64,000 bases of DNA from Euclidia mi (lineage: Eukaryota; Arthropoda; Insecta; Lepidoptera; Erebidae), in assembly GCA_944739405.2 (NCBI GenBank), contig OX123186.2:36193551-36257550 (forward strand), given 5' to 3'. The notes under the pieces are model-generated. The model was not told the origin of the DNA. It ran no database searches and worked only from the letters and a program-made list of their open reading frames with translations. Shown here piece by piece: positions 12,274 to 22,760 of this stretch. A program made the position numbers and the translations under genes. The stretch's first letter is position 1, and every line of letters starts with the position of its first letter.

Positions 12274-13240
12274 CTAGAATCTTGAAATTTTGCATAAAGC
12301 AACGTTTTATAGCACATAAGAAAAAGTTCGAAAACCTAGTTAAATCACATATTTTTTTAAATAATTATATATACTTACAGATTTGTACGGAACCCTCGGT
12401 GCGCGAGTCCGACTCGCACTTGACCGGTTTATTGATATTATCGCGTCACAAATAACCGATATCTAGAAGGTCGAGCAGGAATTGCCTTTTTAATTTTTTT
12501 TTTATTTAGGATCTTTAGACCACATTGAGGTCATGTCAGCTCCATCATACCTTAAAATGTCTTAGTAACATATTTAAACTATGAAAACAAACGGGTCACG
12601 AACGTTTTATGACAGTATTAAATCAAGTATGAAGCACCGTGTTTATTGTGAACCTGCATGTTTATGTTAGTAAATAGAGTGTACCACTTACATCACGTGC
12701 TATTCCTAGACAGAACAAATTTAGATAATGTGATCTATTTCAGATAGTGATGCACTTAGTGCCTGCTATGTTGGGCATGCCTAAATCCGTTTTGGCATAA
12801 ACTAGAACCGGTGATTTTGTAGGGTATTCAAATGCCATTTGTTTTTGGTCCGGTTTTTTGGAATCAATAATCATTTACTACTTGCACGGTGCAAGTACTT
12901 TTTTATTTAAACCATTTAGAATAACTTACACCAACATATATCATCAGCATCCTCCTAGTATAATCGAGACTTGCCTTGGAGCCCAAGGTCAGCGCACTAG
13001 ATTTGAATTGAATAAAATAATATTATTATTTTCTTATCATCATTTATTAAAACAGTTAAATAAAAAAGTAGAAACTGTGTAGTTCTTTCTAGGTTACTCA
13101 TATAATTTGGACGGAATGATCAGCAACGGTGAATAATGAAAACACCAACTTCGAAACCTATGATTGATAAATAGATTCCTCGCATAATTAGGAAAATAAC
13201 ACATCTATCTATATGTGCCAGTGAACCTTACACATCTTCT

Positions 13241-13615
13241 ACCCTGGTGCGCTGCCCCATCTGTTCCCAGGCACGATTTTTCAAAGGTGAGCGGGGCCTT
13301 AAAGTACATTTTGGTAAAATTCACAAAAACCAAAATGTACTTGCCGGCCCCAATACGTCCAGCACTATACACCATAATTCCACAGACGCCCCTAAAATTA
13401 CTTTTTGGCAATATTTGAGTCAGTTAAAAAGTTCCATTCCGGTTCTGAAGAGAATTCCCCGTGGTGCGAGGCCTTCAGTAGCTCAAAACCTAGCACAATG
13501 CATAGGCCTTGTCATCCGGGAGAATTCTATTACGGCTTGGGAACACTTTGGCTACTCACCTTTCCTTATAGGATTTTACATGCTCAAGAAGACAGGCTTA
13601 CAAAAAAATCTTTGA
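13241..13615 (+). pseudogene. N-terminal C2H2 finger region of the RLE retrotransposon
   Basis: The frame shows the zinc finger CPICSQARFFKGERGLKVHF followed by GKIH (C-x2-C-x12-H-x4-H), which in this element class binds nucleic acid. About 50 residues later comes VLKRIPRGARPSVAQNLAQC, a conserved stretch before the reverse transcriptase. The reading shifts near 13560: the continuing protein (FPYRILHAQ, then SLTTKIKENCNIS) is in another frame. There is no upstream ATG, so the 5' end is slightly truncated or the start is lost. Coding capacity is then lost by the internal deletion near 13640-13680. Confidence 0.75.
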
Positions 13616-13660
13616 CAACAAAAATTAAAGAAAATTGCAATATTTCGGCATCAAAATTAA

Positions 13661-14266
13661 ATTACCATCCTGCAAAATCACACCGCAATAGCACAACAGC
13701 TGGGATTTGGTTCTAGAGGAGGCTGCGAGGCTGCCGTACATGCCTTGTCAACGTACCTTGACTGTAATGGAGGTGAGGTTGTCTTGAAGGTTGACCTAAA
13801 GAATGCCTTTAACTCAGTCAACAGGGACACCTTGTTGACACAAGTTAAATTGAAAACACCCCAAATTTACAATTTTCTTTGGCAATGTTACAGACACCCT
13901 TCTAAATTAATATACAAGGAACATCTTTTAGAATCTGCCGTCGGTTGTCAACAAGGTGACCCTCTTGGACCACTAATTTTTAGTTTGGCCATCCATCCAG
14001 TTATAACCCAACTAAATTCAAAATTAAAAATCTGGTACCTAGATGATGGAACCCTGGCAGGTGACGTAGAGACTGTGTATCAAGATCTGGCACTCCTGAA
14101 ATCAAAATTTTTATCCATAGGCTTAGAACTGAATACAAGCAAATGCGAATTTTTTATTAATGACAATTTAGATAAATCCTCTATTCTTTCAAAATTTCAA
14201 TATTTGGCTCCCAATATCACCAAAGCTGAAACAAGTTCTCTTCGCCTCCTGGGGTCCCCAATTTAG
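13661..14266 (+). pseudogene. reverse transcriptase core of the RLE retrotransposon
   Basis: The open frame begins after a stop at 13658-13660 and reads LGFGSRGGCEAAVHAL, then VVLKVDLKNAFNSV with the first catalytic aspartate, SAVGCQQGDPLGPLIFSLAI (primer-binding and palm), and WYLDDGTLAGD with the two catalytic aspartates encoded near 14040-14047. These are RT motifs in their usual order; palm motifs before 'GFGSRGG' are deleted. One base-level frameshift near 14262, just after LRLLGSP, moves the protein into the frame of the next segment, where LDDGFDSFIQEKNQ continues without loss. Confidence 0.88.
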
Positions 14267-15540
14267 ACGACGGTTTTGATTCCTTTATACAGGAAAAAAA
14301 TCAAAATTTTAGTGAAATTTCTGACAGGCTACCCAAAATTAATATTCATTCGGCTTTCACTATTATCCGATATTGTCTTTTTGTCCCTAAATTTACGCAC
14401 GCATTACGGTGTTCACCTTTTTGGAAAAATCCTACTGCACTCATTCAAATGGACAAAATTATACAGAATACCCTGAGTAAAATTTTGAATGTGGCCCTGG
14501 ACGACCGGGTGTGGCTAGAGGCGTCCTTACCAGTGTGCTTGGGCGGCCTCGGCGTTCGCAAAATTACCGACGTAAGCCTGCCAGCATTCTTGTCATCGGT
14601 CCACAGCACCGCAGAATTGACTAGGAAAATTTTAGCTCCCACACTGGTTGATTCTGAGGTGCCGTGTAAGACCGATGCCTTGAACGCTTGGAGAAATGCT
14701 TGTCCAGGAACTGAGTTACCCCGAAACTTATACTCCCAGAGGCAATGGGATGGGCCGCTTTGCAGCATGGTACGAGAAAACCTTTTCAATACATCGTCCA
14801 ACACTGCGGAGCGTGCTCGCCTGCTGGCTGTGGGAGAATGGGAATCGGGCCTCTGGCTTCAGGCACTGCCATCGACCAATATAGGTACCATGTTGGACGA
14901 TACTACCTTCCGCTTCGCTACTTGCCTCCGTTTAGGTGCGTCATGTGTCTCTTCGCATCGTTGTCACTGTGGAAAGGCTGTCGATAGCGTTGGTCACCAT
15001 GGCCTGTCATGCAGCAGGAGCGCGGGTCGTATTTCACGACACGCTAACCTCAATGACATACTGCGCCGTGCTCTTGCCACCGCTGGCGTTCCAGCCCAAC
15101 TTGAACCTCAAGGCTTGGCACGCGACGACGGCAAAAGACCAGACGGGATGTCGTTACTGCCGTGGAAGCTGGGTAGGCCTTTGGTATGGGACGCAACATG
15201 TGTCGATACCCTTGCGCCATCTCATCTTCCCAGCACAGCAGGTTGTGCGGGCGCTGCTGCTGCTACAGCGGGGACTCTCAAACGGCGCAAATATGTAAAT
15301 CTAATAAGAGATTATATATTTGAGCCGTTTGGGGTCGAAACATTGGGGCCATGGGGTCCAAGTGCGAGATCACTTTTTAGAGATCTCGCAAAGAGACTCA
15401 TAGACGCCTCTCGTCACCAGAGGGCTGGCACGTATATGGCTCAAAAGATAAGTATAGCCATTCAACGAGGTAATGCTGCCAGTCTTCTGGGCACGCTTCC
15501 AATTGACTGCGATGCGGATGAGTTTCATGACGCCTTCTAA
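14263..15540 (+). CDS. RT thumb, zinc knuckle and PD-(D/E)xK endonuclease of the RLE retrotransposon
   Basis: An unbroken frame of about 425 codons. Numbering from the ATG at 14449, RVWLEASLPVCLGGLGVRK (20-38) is the conserved thumb block. A zinc knuckle follows with C172, C174, H183 or H184 and C188. The endonuclease block has KRPDG (229-233) and VWDATCVDT (247-254), giving the P-D and D of the PD-(D/E)xK nuclease that nicks target DNA to prime reverse transcription. The product ends at a TAA followed by about 130 bp of AT-rich 3' sequence without poly-A. Codon use is much more GC-rich than the host DNA. It cannot be made as a full polyprotein because of the upstream lesions. Confidence 0.85.
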   Translation, partial: LDDGFDSFIQEKNQNFSEISDRLPKINIHSAFTIIRYCLFVPKFTHALRCSPFWKNPTALIQMDKIIQNTLSKILNVALDDRVWLEASLPVCLGGLGVRKITDVSLPAFLSSVHSTAELTRKILAPTLVDSEVPCKTDALNAWRNACPGTELPRNLYSQRQWDGPLCSMVRENLFNTSSNTAERARLLAVGEWESGLWLQALPSTNIGTMLDDTTFRFATCLRLGASCVSSHRCHCGKAVDSVGHHGLSCSRSAGRISRHANLNDILRRALATAGVPAQLEPQGLARDDGKRPDGMSLLPWKLGRPLVWDATCVDTLAPSHLPSTAGCAGAAAATAGTLKRRKYVNLIRDYIFEPFGVETLGPWGPSARSLFRDLAKRLIDASRHQRAGTYMAQKISIAIQRGNAASLLGTLPIDCDADEFHDAF

Positions 15541-16235
15541 ATTTTAATTTTTAAGCTTTTTAATTTTCACTTCTTGTATATATAAATTAGTTTTCATAAA
15601 TAATTTTAAGTCTTATAAATATCTATAATCTCCAATTGTTAATTGTTTTATGGAAATAATTGAAAGCTTCTATACTTGTTATATAATGAAGTTCTCTTTT
15701 CGTCTTGTTAAAAAATACCGAACGGGTCTTTCTACGGTTTATAGCAATGGATAGTAAGATTTCGAGGTCATTTTAGTGTATAATTCACGCGGGCAGAGCC
15801 ACAGGCGAAGTTAAGTAACATATAAATTGTAATTCTCAATATCTTGTAAAGTAGTTAAGCTTATAAAATTCCGAACTCGCAAGACTTTAGACGCTTAAAA
15901 CTACAATGTACTTACCGATTAAAAGTACAAAGTACCCGTAGTTGATTCGGCGATTGATTTTCAAAATTCATGTAAGTGTAAGTTTCAAGAAGTAATCTTA
16001 AATTCAGCGCATGTACCAATCTCGGTTTAAGAACGGAACAGAGGCGATCCCAAGAGAAATATACGATGTTGTTATGACTAAGCTTAATCACAAGGTGAAA
16101 TGTTTGTGGAAACAACGTAGGGTGAAGGTGGCAGAAGTATTTAAATAAATCCTTATAAATGTTAATTAGCGGAGTAATTCTTTCTATGTTCGAAGATTTG
16201 CTAATACGGCTGATTTATGTATTTACGTACTCACA

Positions 16236-16734
16236 CCGATATTTACAACATAATTTGAAAACAAATCCTCTGGAGAGTATTTCACTGCCTTACGGACAAT
16301 TTTACAAATGTCTGATAAGTGTCGGTTAGATTATTTTACAGATAAATTCAATTCTCGTTCTTATTTCAATGAATTTGAAAAATAATACATATTTGATCTA
16401 GGCGGTGCAACTGAGCTTTAAACTTTTAAATCGTCCGGCTCTCAGTTATTTTCCGAAAATCGTTATCATAAAGCTCTAGTACCACTGGATCCTTTGAAAT
16501 CTCGCTTGTTCTGCTGATGTAAATAAAGATTACCTTAGGCAATCAATTGGTATGACCAAAATGCAATGCTATTAAGAGTATTAGTTTAGTAGCTTTCATG
16601 AGAAAGTAATGTCACAAATTGTTATACGGCAATCACAATAATCATCCCAGGCTGTTATTTTACAATGAAAGAATATTCGATTCAGTTTTCTTAGGAGAGT
16701 GAGCAGATTACTGTAAGCCTCGTTCCAGCAACCA
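16236..16734. other. unit-1 segment with no counterpart in unit 2
   Basis: Between the two conserved halves of unit 1 these roughly 500 bases have no match in unit 2, where the composite block 31890-42078 lies instead. They may have been deleted in unit 2 when the block inserted. No gene or repeat is seen. Confidence 0.6.
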
Positions 16735-17544
16735 TCCCATACTGCCGTAACCATAAATATCTCATCATACACCTTCATCTGCGGTGAGTACTGCGTACGT
16801 GCTCTTTCTAAAGGATATGCCTATAGGACACGAAGGAGGCTAATACCGACATTTCACTTTGATTTATAATAATAGTCTCGTGCGAATAATTCTAATATAC
16901 CATGTTAAGATATAATTAGCGTTGCAACTCATTTTGCCCAATGAGGTTTTCGATTGTTATAAGCTGCTTTCGCAATTAAGATTATGCTGAATCTATTTAT
17001 CTAGTTACTTGATTTGAGAATGAAAATTAATCTTGATACCTTTTACGCCTTTTTCACGGTCATAACTGAGGTAAGTAAGGCAAGAAGTTGAAAACCTTCT
17101 GGAAAATAACACTATAAAACGTGGTCAGTCCAATTGACAGTACGCACTCGTCCAATATTCAGTTGTAATATACGTATGTAGGTAATGCGGCTGTAAGCCG
17201 AGACGGCATTAAAGATACAATAACTTACGCCTCACACAATTCACCGTCTCCGGCGAAGTACTATAGCAATCGTACAAATTTATTATGCAGTTGGACAAGA
17301 AATATAAAAATATGAGCGTCTTGTTCCAAGCCAATTTTCAGTTGTAATAGATTATGATATATAATCATGTGTATGTCACATATCTAATATTTGTATTTGG
17401 CATAAGCTGAATAAAATTGCAGCGTATAAATTGTATGTATGTAGGTACTGCCTTATATTGACCAAACGGACAAAATACTAATTTACCGCTCTAAGTTAGT
17501 ATGTAGCGGAGGGCAGACAAGTAATATTTTATTTTATAAATATT

Positions 17545-17686
17545 AGGTTCGCTCGCTTAATATGCCCGGTAAATGGCAATAGGCTCGCCCTCTATTACAT
17601 AGGGGACTGAAACAAAACTGGCGAAGTGTGGGTGTTTAATACACCTCTGCCTACCCCTTCGGGGATAAAGGCGTGAAGTTAGAGTA
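17545..17686 (+). mobile_element. 5'-truncated SINE tail, unit 1 only
   Basis: tatgcccggtaaatggcaat through ctgcctaccccttcggggat and aaaggcgtgaagtta is the family-1 SINE tail. Unit 2 reads straight through (attttattttattagtagta, near 45275), so this is a lineage-specific insertion or loss. The target duplication is not clear. Confidence 0.8.
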
Positions 17687-20000
17687 TAGTTAGGAATACC
17701 TACTTTTAACAACAATATCAACCACAACGATGTCAAGATTTCATTATGGGCGATTTAAACATTGTCTACGCTATAAACGATAATACACAACATAAAATTC
17801 TGTTACTAAAATGTTATTTCATTTACCAAACTACTAAATTCTGATATTTTTATTATATCTGGTCCACTACTAAATTGCTTCAGCTAGATAATGTACTCTG
17901 CAGGCGACACTAAACTCTTCTCTTTCTATCCCCTCTTTTTGGAGGCTGTATGTATGTGATTTTTTTTGTGAAAATACGTGGAATCGCAATAATAACAAGA
18001 CTACCGCGATGTAAGCGCATGGGTGTATATTTCTCAAATTCAATTTTACTAAGTAGATTTGACTTAGATGATAAGGTTTGTAGTAATAAAAAAGGATAAA
18101 TCTAAAGTGTTCACAAAATAATTTCTCTAAACGTGACGAATGGAATAAATCATAATTTAGATTCGTCCTTTTATTTAGTTGCTGACAGTACTTATCATCA
18201 ATTACTAACCATAAATTCAAGATATCGCATTGTAGTGTTAACGTTTAATGTGATATTAATCAAACTAGGGATTGTAAGTGAAATTACTCATACATATTAC
18301 AGAAGCACGGTACCCGTATAAGACGTCTTCTTGTGATGGGGTGCCACAATTTGAATCTGTTTATAACTTTGGATCTCGTTACGACGCGGATAAAGGGGGT
18401 GTTTTAAGTCAATATGCATGAATGTACACTGTCTTTCAAGATATTATATACCACGTGCCCCTGTTTCCAGAATAAAATGGTGATGTAGCAAGCACTATGT
18501 TCATGGTTATACTAGAGTCCAAAAACTCACATAACATTAAAACGATTACATTAAATTATTTAAGTAGTTTTGGAGGAATATGTGTACCGACGTTTATTTT
18601 ACTTTATCTTAGTGAATTATAGCACAGATATCCGCTTGCAAAAATACACAAAACAAACAATAGGAATCATTATAATTTCATAAACGTTACAAATAACAAT
18701 CAGTAGGCAGGCAATAAACAATGGATAAGGTGTTGAATCAATATTTCACGGACATCTCTCTTTCTGCAGACCGACAATCTGCCAGAATTACACCATTACG
18801 GTAGCAGGAGAAAAGGATTTGTGGAAACCGCTGGAACATTATTTATTCCCCGGATATTAGCAGTCACTCGCTCCGTGATTTACATAAACTGAATGTTATT
18901 GTTGCTATGAAAACTTGCCTTGTTTTTGTTTGAAGGAAATAGTTACGATTTGTGGTGGCTGCGATTAATTTTCTGGAGCGCAAAATTCCGTGAATATTTT
19001 TGTACGAAGATTTATATTAAAATGTATTTTAATAACGGTATAAAAAGAGTTATTTTGAGCATTGTGTACGATAAGTAAGTAATGCCTATGAAATAAGTCT
19101 ACAGAGATTTATCGTGTAATAAATTGTCGCTTGTTTTAAGCCTGCAGTAGTTTCGTAATATTTGCAAAAATATCTAAGTCTCTCCTGTTATTCACTAAGA
19201 TACTTTATTTTACAGATCACACAATTAAAGATGTGATGTGTTTGATAACTGCGAATTCACATTTTAAATTTTGTATAAAATAAACTAAATAGTCTCGATG
19301 TACCCCTTGACTACATACATCAAGTCCCCTTGCGGGTTACCTCGTAAGCAAACATACAGAATATTTGTTCAAATTAATATTTCGCCGCAGAAGCTGACAT
19401 TTTCCAGTCCTCAACAGGAATCAGCCACCCGTCACAGAGAGTCCCCTACGTAAACCCTGTGTAAAATTGGGCTACCACCGACGACCGGAGTAAGAAATGA
19501 ACGAGGAATGAGTAAAACTAGACGAATTTGGGCAACCGATGGATTACTTCGGGTTTTCGATTATACTTAAGTAAACATTTTAGGATATTGAAATTCATTT
19601 ACTATATACCACCTAAGGATTTCATTGTGTCATGTATTTTAGCTTTAACCCTCATAGCAAAAGGTATCATATGTTAATGTTTTTGTCGTCTGTTCTGGTT
19701 TTATTTTTCGGAAGCAACGTGTTTGGATAATAAATATTTATGAAAAAGGCAAGTTGCGTTGACTGCTAGGCTTAGCGCAGCAGGACCTTAATATACACTA
19801 ACGACTTCTTGTGATGGAACATAAAATATTAGTATAACGCTAAATGTGCTCTTAAATAGAAAGGAGATATAGGCCGCGGTGAGATAAACTATCTGTGGGA
19901 GATTAAGAAGGAATGAGGTATCACGTATGTATATCGGCCGTCAGAGTACGACGACGACGAGAGTGCAGTTTGCGAAGTGTTATATCTTACTATCCCATAC

Positions 20001-20675
20001 GGGATCCTGCCGTTTTGCCGAAAAGATTTTGACAAAATTTCATTACCCAAACAAATTTTAGCAACCTTTTTTATACCATTGCAATGTTTCGAATGATTTT
20101 AGTACGCATATTTTTATTTGGTCAAATATTTACTTGGCAAAATATTACTAAGTATAATGTCATTATATCATTTGGTCTTTAATCAAATGATTTATTACAG
20201 CAAACAATCTTCAGACAATAAACTTTTGGTGATATTAGTTTATTTATGGAAGTAGTTAGAGTAGGTTAATTATTAAAAAATGGGTTGATTAGGTTAGGTT
20301 AGAACTGTGACATCCTACGCACGAGCCGAGCGAGCGAAGGGAGCGGTGCCGCGGCAGCGGCCGGCGAGTGCCAGAAACGACTTGCATTAATAAAAAAAAA
20401 GAGATCGAACTGAACTATCTAGATTAGGATAATTGATTTTGCGTAAAAACTGTTATTCCAACTGAAATATTCGACTAAATAAAAATGTTAAAAGTAGGTA
20501 CAAGTTGGTAAACAAGTACTACTTTAAACGTTCATTTCCCAAACATTAGGTTTGCGTTACAATTTTATGTGAATAGATTTTTTGCTAAGTAATAATTTGG
20601 CAAATGAAATTTTGCGAAAAAAATTTTGGGAAGTGAAAATTTGTCAAATTCCTTTCGGTCAAACAAGGGAGACCC
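20001..20675. mobile_element. Mutator-like MITE with 9-bp target duplication, unit 1 only
   Basis: A perfect 9-bp repeat, atcccatac, flanks the element at 19992-20000 and 20676-20684. The empty site in unit 2 is near 47850 (actatgccttacagg). The termini start GGG and form imperfect long inverted repeats: left ttttgccgaaaagattttga and right, reverse-complemented, gtttgaccgaaaggaatttg, both followed by acaaa-tttca. GGG ends plus a 9-bp duplication fit Mutator-like elements. No transposase is present. The middle includes a GC-rich patch (20320-20375) next to a short ttaggttaggttag tract. Confidence 0.75.
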
Positions 20676-20689
20676 ATCCCATACAGGTT

Positions 20690-20790
20690 TGATCTCCAAG
20701 TGTCTCCATTCGCATCTTCTCCAATGGTGTGCCATTGGAGAGGTCTACATCCAGCAGTAGACTGAAAGAGGCTGATAATAATGATAAACA
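20690..20790 (+). mobile_element. old LINE 3'-end remnant shared by both units
   Basis: gtgtctccattcgcatcttc through catccagcagtagactgaaa and gaggctgataataatgataa is a decayed 3' end of the LINE type that finishes in ggctgatgatgat. It occurs in both units (47878-47970), so it predates the duplication. Confidence 0.65.
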
Positions 20791-20812
20791 CTACTATTAT
20801 ACTTACTCGCTA

Positions 20813-21060
20813 CTCGGTTTTTAGCTGTCCGTGTGGTGACGGACTAAGAATACGAATTGTCACCACCCCATATCATCCCATGGGTGTCGTAAGAGGGACA
20901 GAGGGAGCATATTATGCAGAGAACAGCACTGTAAGAGAAGGAAAACTTGATACAAACCCTATACCAACCCACTTGGCCAGCGTGGTACAGTAGGCCAATT
21001 CCTCCTTTCAAAGGAGAGGCCTAGTCCAGCAGTGGACTATTAAAGGCTGATGAGAAGAAG
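20813..21060 (+). mobile_element. 5'-truncated LINE 3' end, unit 1 only, 14-bp target duplication
   Basis: The 248-bp insert is flanked by a perfect 14-bp duplication, atacttactcgcta, at 20799-20812 and 21061-21074. Unit 2 has the single site at 47977-47990. The insert contains catcccatgggtgtcgtaag and ends cagcagtggactattaaagg, ctgatgagaagaag, the 3' untranslated end of a lepidopteran LINE with a (gat)n-like tail. A second copy on the minus strand is at 30093-30320. Such short 5'-truncated copies are typical of target-primed reverse transcription. Confidence 0.88.
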
Positions 21061-22423
21061 ATACTTACTCGCTATAAAGGATTCATACCTACTTCTGGAG
21101 GTGTCTTTAACAGAAGAAAAATGTGTGATTTGTCATTGTTACTGCCAATGCACCGTATGGTATGTTATTATTCCCACAATTCAAAATGGAAGCCCCACAG
21201 ATTGTTGTTCCAAAAATAGATATCGTTGGTAAGGAAGACGTCTTAAGTAATAAAAAACGTGATACAGCTACATACACGGTAACACAACACGGTCTTGAGT
21301 GTTTACAAACCCAAAAAAAAATATACGCAAACAGTAAGTAACTTTTCTAAAAGTATATTAATTTGTACCTGCATGACGTATACTATAAAGTAAGTTAAAT
21401 GTAAGTAGGTAGTCCATTAGGGAGAATATTTAAGTTAGGTAACAGTTACTCAACATTTACTTCTTGTGAACAATATATGTATTGTGTGATTTTAGCAATA
21501 ATGTTAACTATTATTTGCCTCACTCATAAAACATTGAATTAGCTGTCTTTGCTGCTGGCTGAAGACAACATAGGCCAACTTAGAACAACTGAGAGTCATT
21601 TGCAGCCATTATGCATAGGGTTCAAGGGAGAATATAACAGTCTTGTCCAAAAAAATATTTTTGTCATAACATAAATCCATATCTCAGTGTGTCTATAACA
21701 TATTTTAAATACCTACCCCGATCGACCCGTTCACAACTAAATTGTAAGCCGGTCGAAACGACAGAGAAAAACAGAGTTGTTCAAACCTAAAATTAGCTAG
21801 TCAACACAATCATAATTACATTGTTTGTTATTTATATTTCATTCTGTAATACATTCAAAAATAAAAAAAAATAAATTTAATTTACTAACTTCGGAACTCC
21901 CCTGGAAAGTTTTCCATGTTATTCAATTTTGGTACAAAATCTTTAAGTGTAGTCCACATTTACAATCACACAAAACACTTGGACCAAAACAATGAAGCGC
22001 ATCATATTACTTGGAGTGTTTTCAACGGAGATTCAGTATCGAACAGTTTTAATATCCTGAACTACGTAACATCTGTTTGCCTAACTTATAAGCTTTTGTT
22101 TTGTTCCTGTTTTCAGTACAAACATCCAACTGCTTTCTTGGCCAAGATATATATTCTTTGGAGCGTAATTGAAATAGACATTGTATTAGATGGCCCAGGT
22201 GTTATGCCTTTATAACGTACAATTATGAGTTTTTATTAATGTAATTTGTTATGCAAAGTGGCCGAAGTTATTACTTTCCTTTGCCTTTGAAAATATCTTT
22301 AAAAATAACAATATTGAACAAACCGGTGACAACCAGTATTAATATAAAAATGTGTCCTTATTTCAGATTTATGTTTTGTGCCCTCTTTTTAAGTCTATAC
22401 TTCTATAGGATATCAAATTAACT

Positions 22424-22600
22424 GCTTCCATCGCCCAGTGGATAGCGTATGCGTCTGATAATGAGGAGGTCCCGTGTACGATTCCCGGTTCGGGCAAAAG
22501 TGTTGCTGAGTTTTCCAAATTCTCAGTAGCAGCTCGAAGTCTGGCAAAGCGCCCGGTATCGGCAATAAGCTGGCCCTCTTTTACGTGGGACCTTAAATTC
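22424..22600 (+). mobile_element. SINE head and body, 3'-truncated, at the end of unit 1
   Basis: gcttccatcgcccagtggat, then gcgtctgataatgaggaggt and cccgtgtacgattcccggtt form a tRNA-like head with a B-box-like cgattccc. The body includes cagtagcagctcgaagtctg and ends at tacgtgggacctt. The same SINE stands at 50296 in unit 2, so it predates the duplication. Homology between units stops inside it. Confidence 0.78.
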
Positions 22601-22673
22601 AACAACATAACAATTGGAGAGCAGATAACAAAAATATAATAATATTGAACAAACCGTTCAGATTTATGTTTTA

Positions 22674-22760
22674 CTGTCAAAAATCTTCATGACAACCGGG
22701 ACCGACGGCTTAACGTGCTCTTCGAGGCACGGGGCAAGTGATAATTAGCAATTCAAATTT
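22674..22760 (-). mobile_element. fragment of family-2 SINE body
   Basis: ctgtcaaaaatcttcatgac, aaccgggaccgacggcttaa and cgtgctcttcgaggcacggg match the middle of the minus-strand SINEs at 37143 and 48655. No head or tail remains. Confidence 0.7.

Larger units (their letters stand above)
9768..12428 (+). mobile_element. unit-1-specific block: two tandem copies of a 'gggttccgtacc' repeat element
   Basis: Two head-to-tail copies (9768-10283 and 10284-12428) each begin tagggttccgtacct, followed shortly by acggaaccct in inverted sense. Each ends tacggaaccc, gcgcgagtccgactcgcact. The end holds a 7-bp hairpin, gcgagtc-c-gactcgc, and the first copy is then followed by ttggctaattt. A hairpin followed by CTRR recalls a Helitron terminus, but the second copy ends differently, so I leave the class open. 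Unit 2 has an uninterrupted site at about 30545-30570. Related pieces lie at 35651-35745 (minus) and 57215-57480. Confidence 0.75.
13216..15668 (+). mobile_element. non-LTR retrotransposon with restriction-like endonuclease, internally deleted
   Basis: The insertion is bounded by a 6-bp repeat, tctata, at 13210-13215 and 15669-15674. The duplicate locus at 31301-31320 shows the uninterrupted site acacatctatctatacttg. Within 2453 bp are a C2H2 zinc finger, the second half of a reverse transcriptase and a C-terminal zinc-knuckle plus PD-(D/E)xK nuclease. This is the layout of the site-specific or RLE class (R2, R4, NeSL, HERO and relatives) rather than the APE class. The wording of the conserved blocks recalls HERO-like elements, but the clade is not proven. 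Roughly 200 residues between finger and reverse transcriptase core are missing. Confidence 0.88.
8850..22600 (+). repeat. segmental duplication, unit 1
   Basis: Long collinear stretches match 27915-50470 in the same orientation. Paired blocks: 8850-9470 with 27915-28573; 9480-9768 with 30022-30545; 12428-13215 with 30570-31310; 15669-16235 with 31310-31885; 16735-17545 with 42110-45260; 17690-20000 with 45285-47855; 20676-21500 with 47860-48640; 21900-22590 with 49740-50470. Over about 110 shared bases near 16080 I count four differences. Gaps in the alignment are mostly transposons present on one side only. No gene is evident in the shared core. Confidence 0.93.

Noticed and set aside
11597..12317. 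Several overlapping frames of 99-133 codons on both strands
   Set aside because: They lie in the GC-rich retroposon where stop codons are rare; all strands and frames are similarly open.
17870..18220. Minus-strand frame with partner at 45687-45902
   Set aside because: Same explanation: differences are mostly replacement changes, the frames end at different places and no domain is visible.
20284..20300. Insect telomere repeat (ttagg)n
   Set aside because: Only about three units of ttaggttaggttag inside a MITE; too short for a telomeric tract.
21916..22215. 99-codon frame kept in both duplicated units (partner 49763-50071)
   Set aside because: The frame is open in both copies only because the copies are similar. 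Comparing codons I count about eleven amino-acid-changing and five silent differences, which is what neutral sequence gives, so no selection on a protein.
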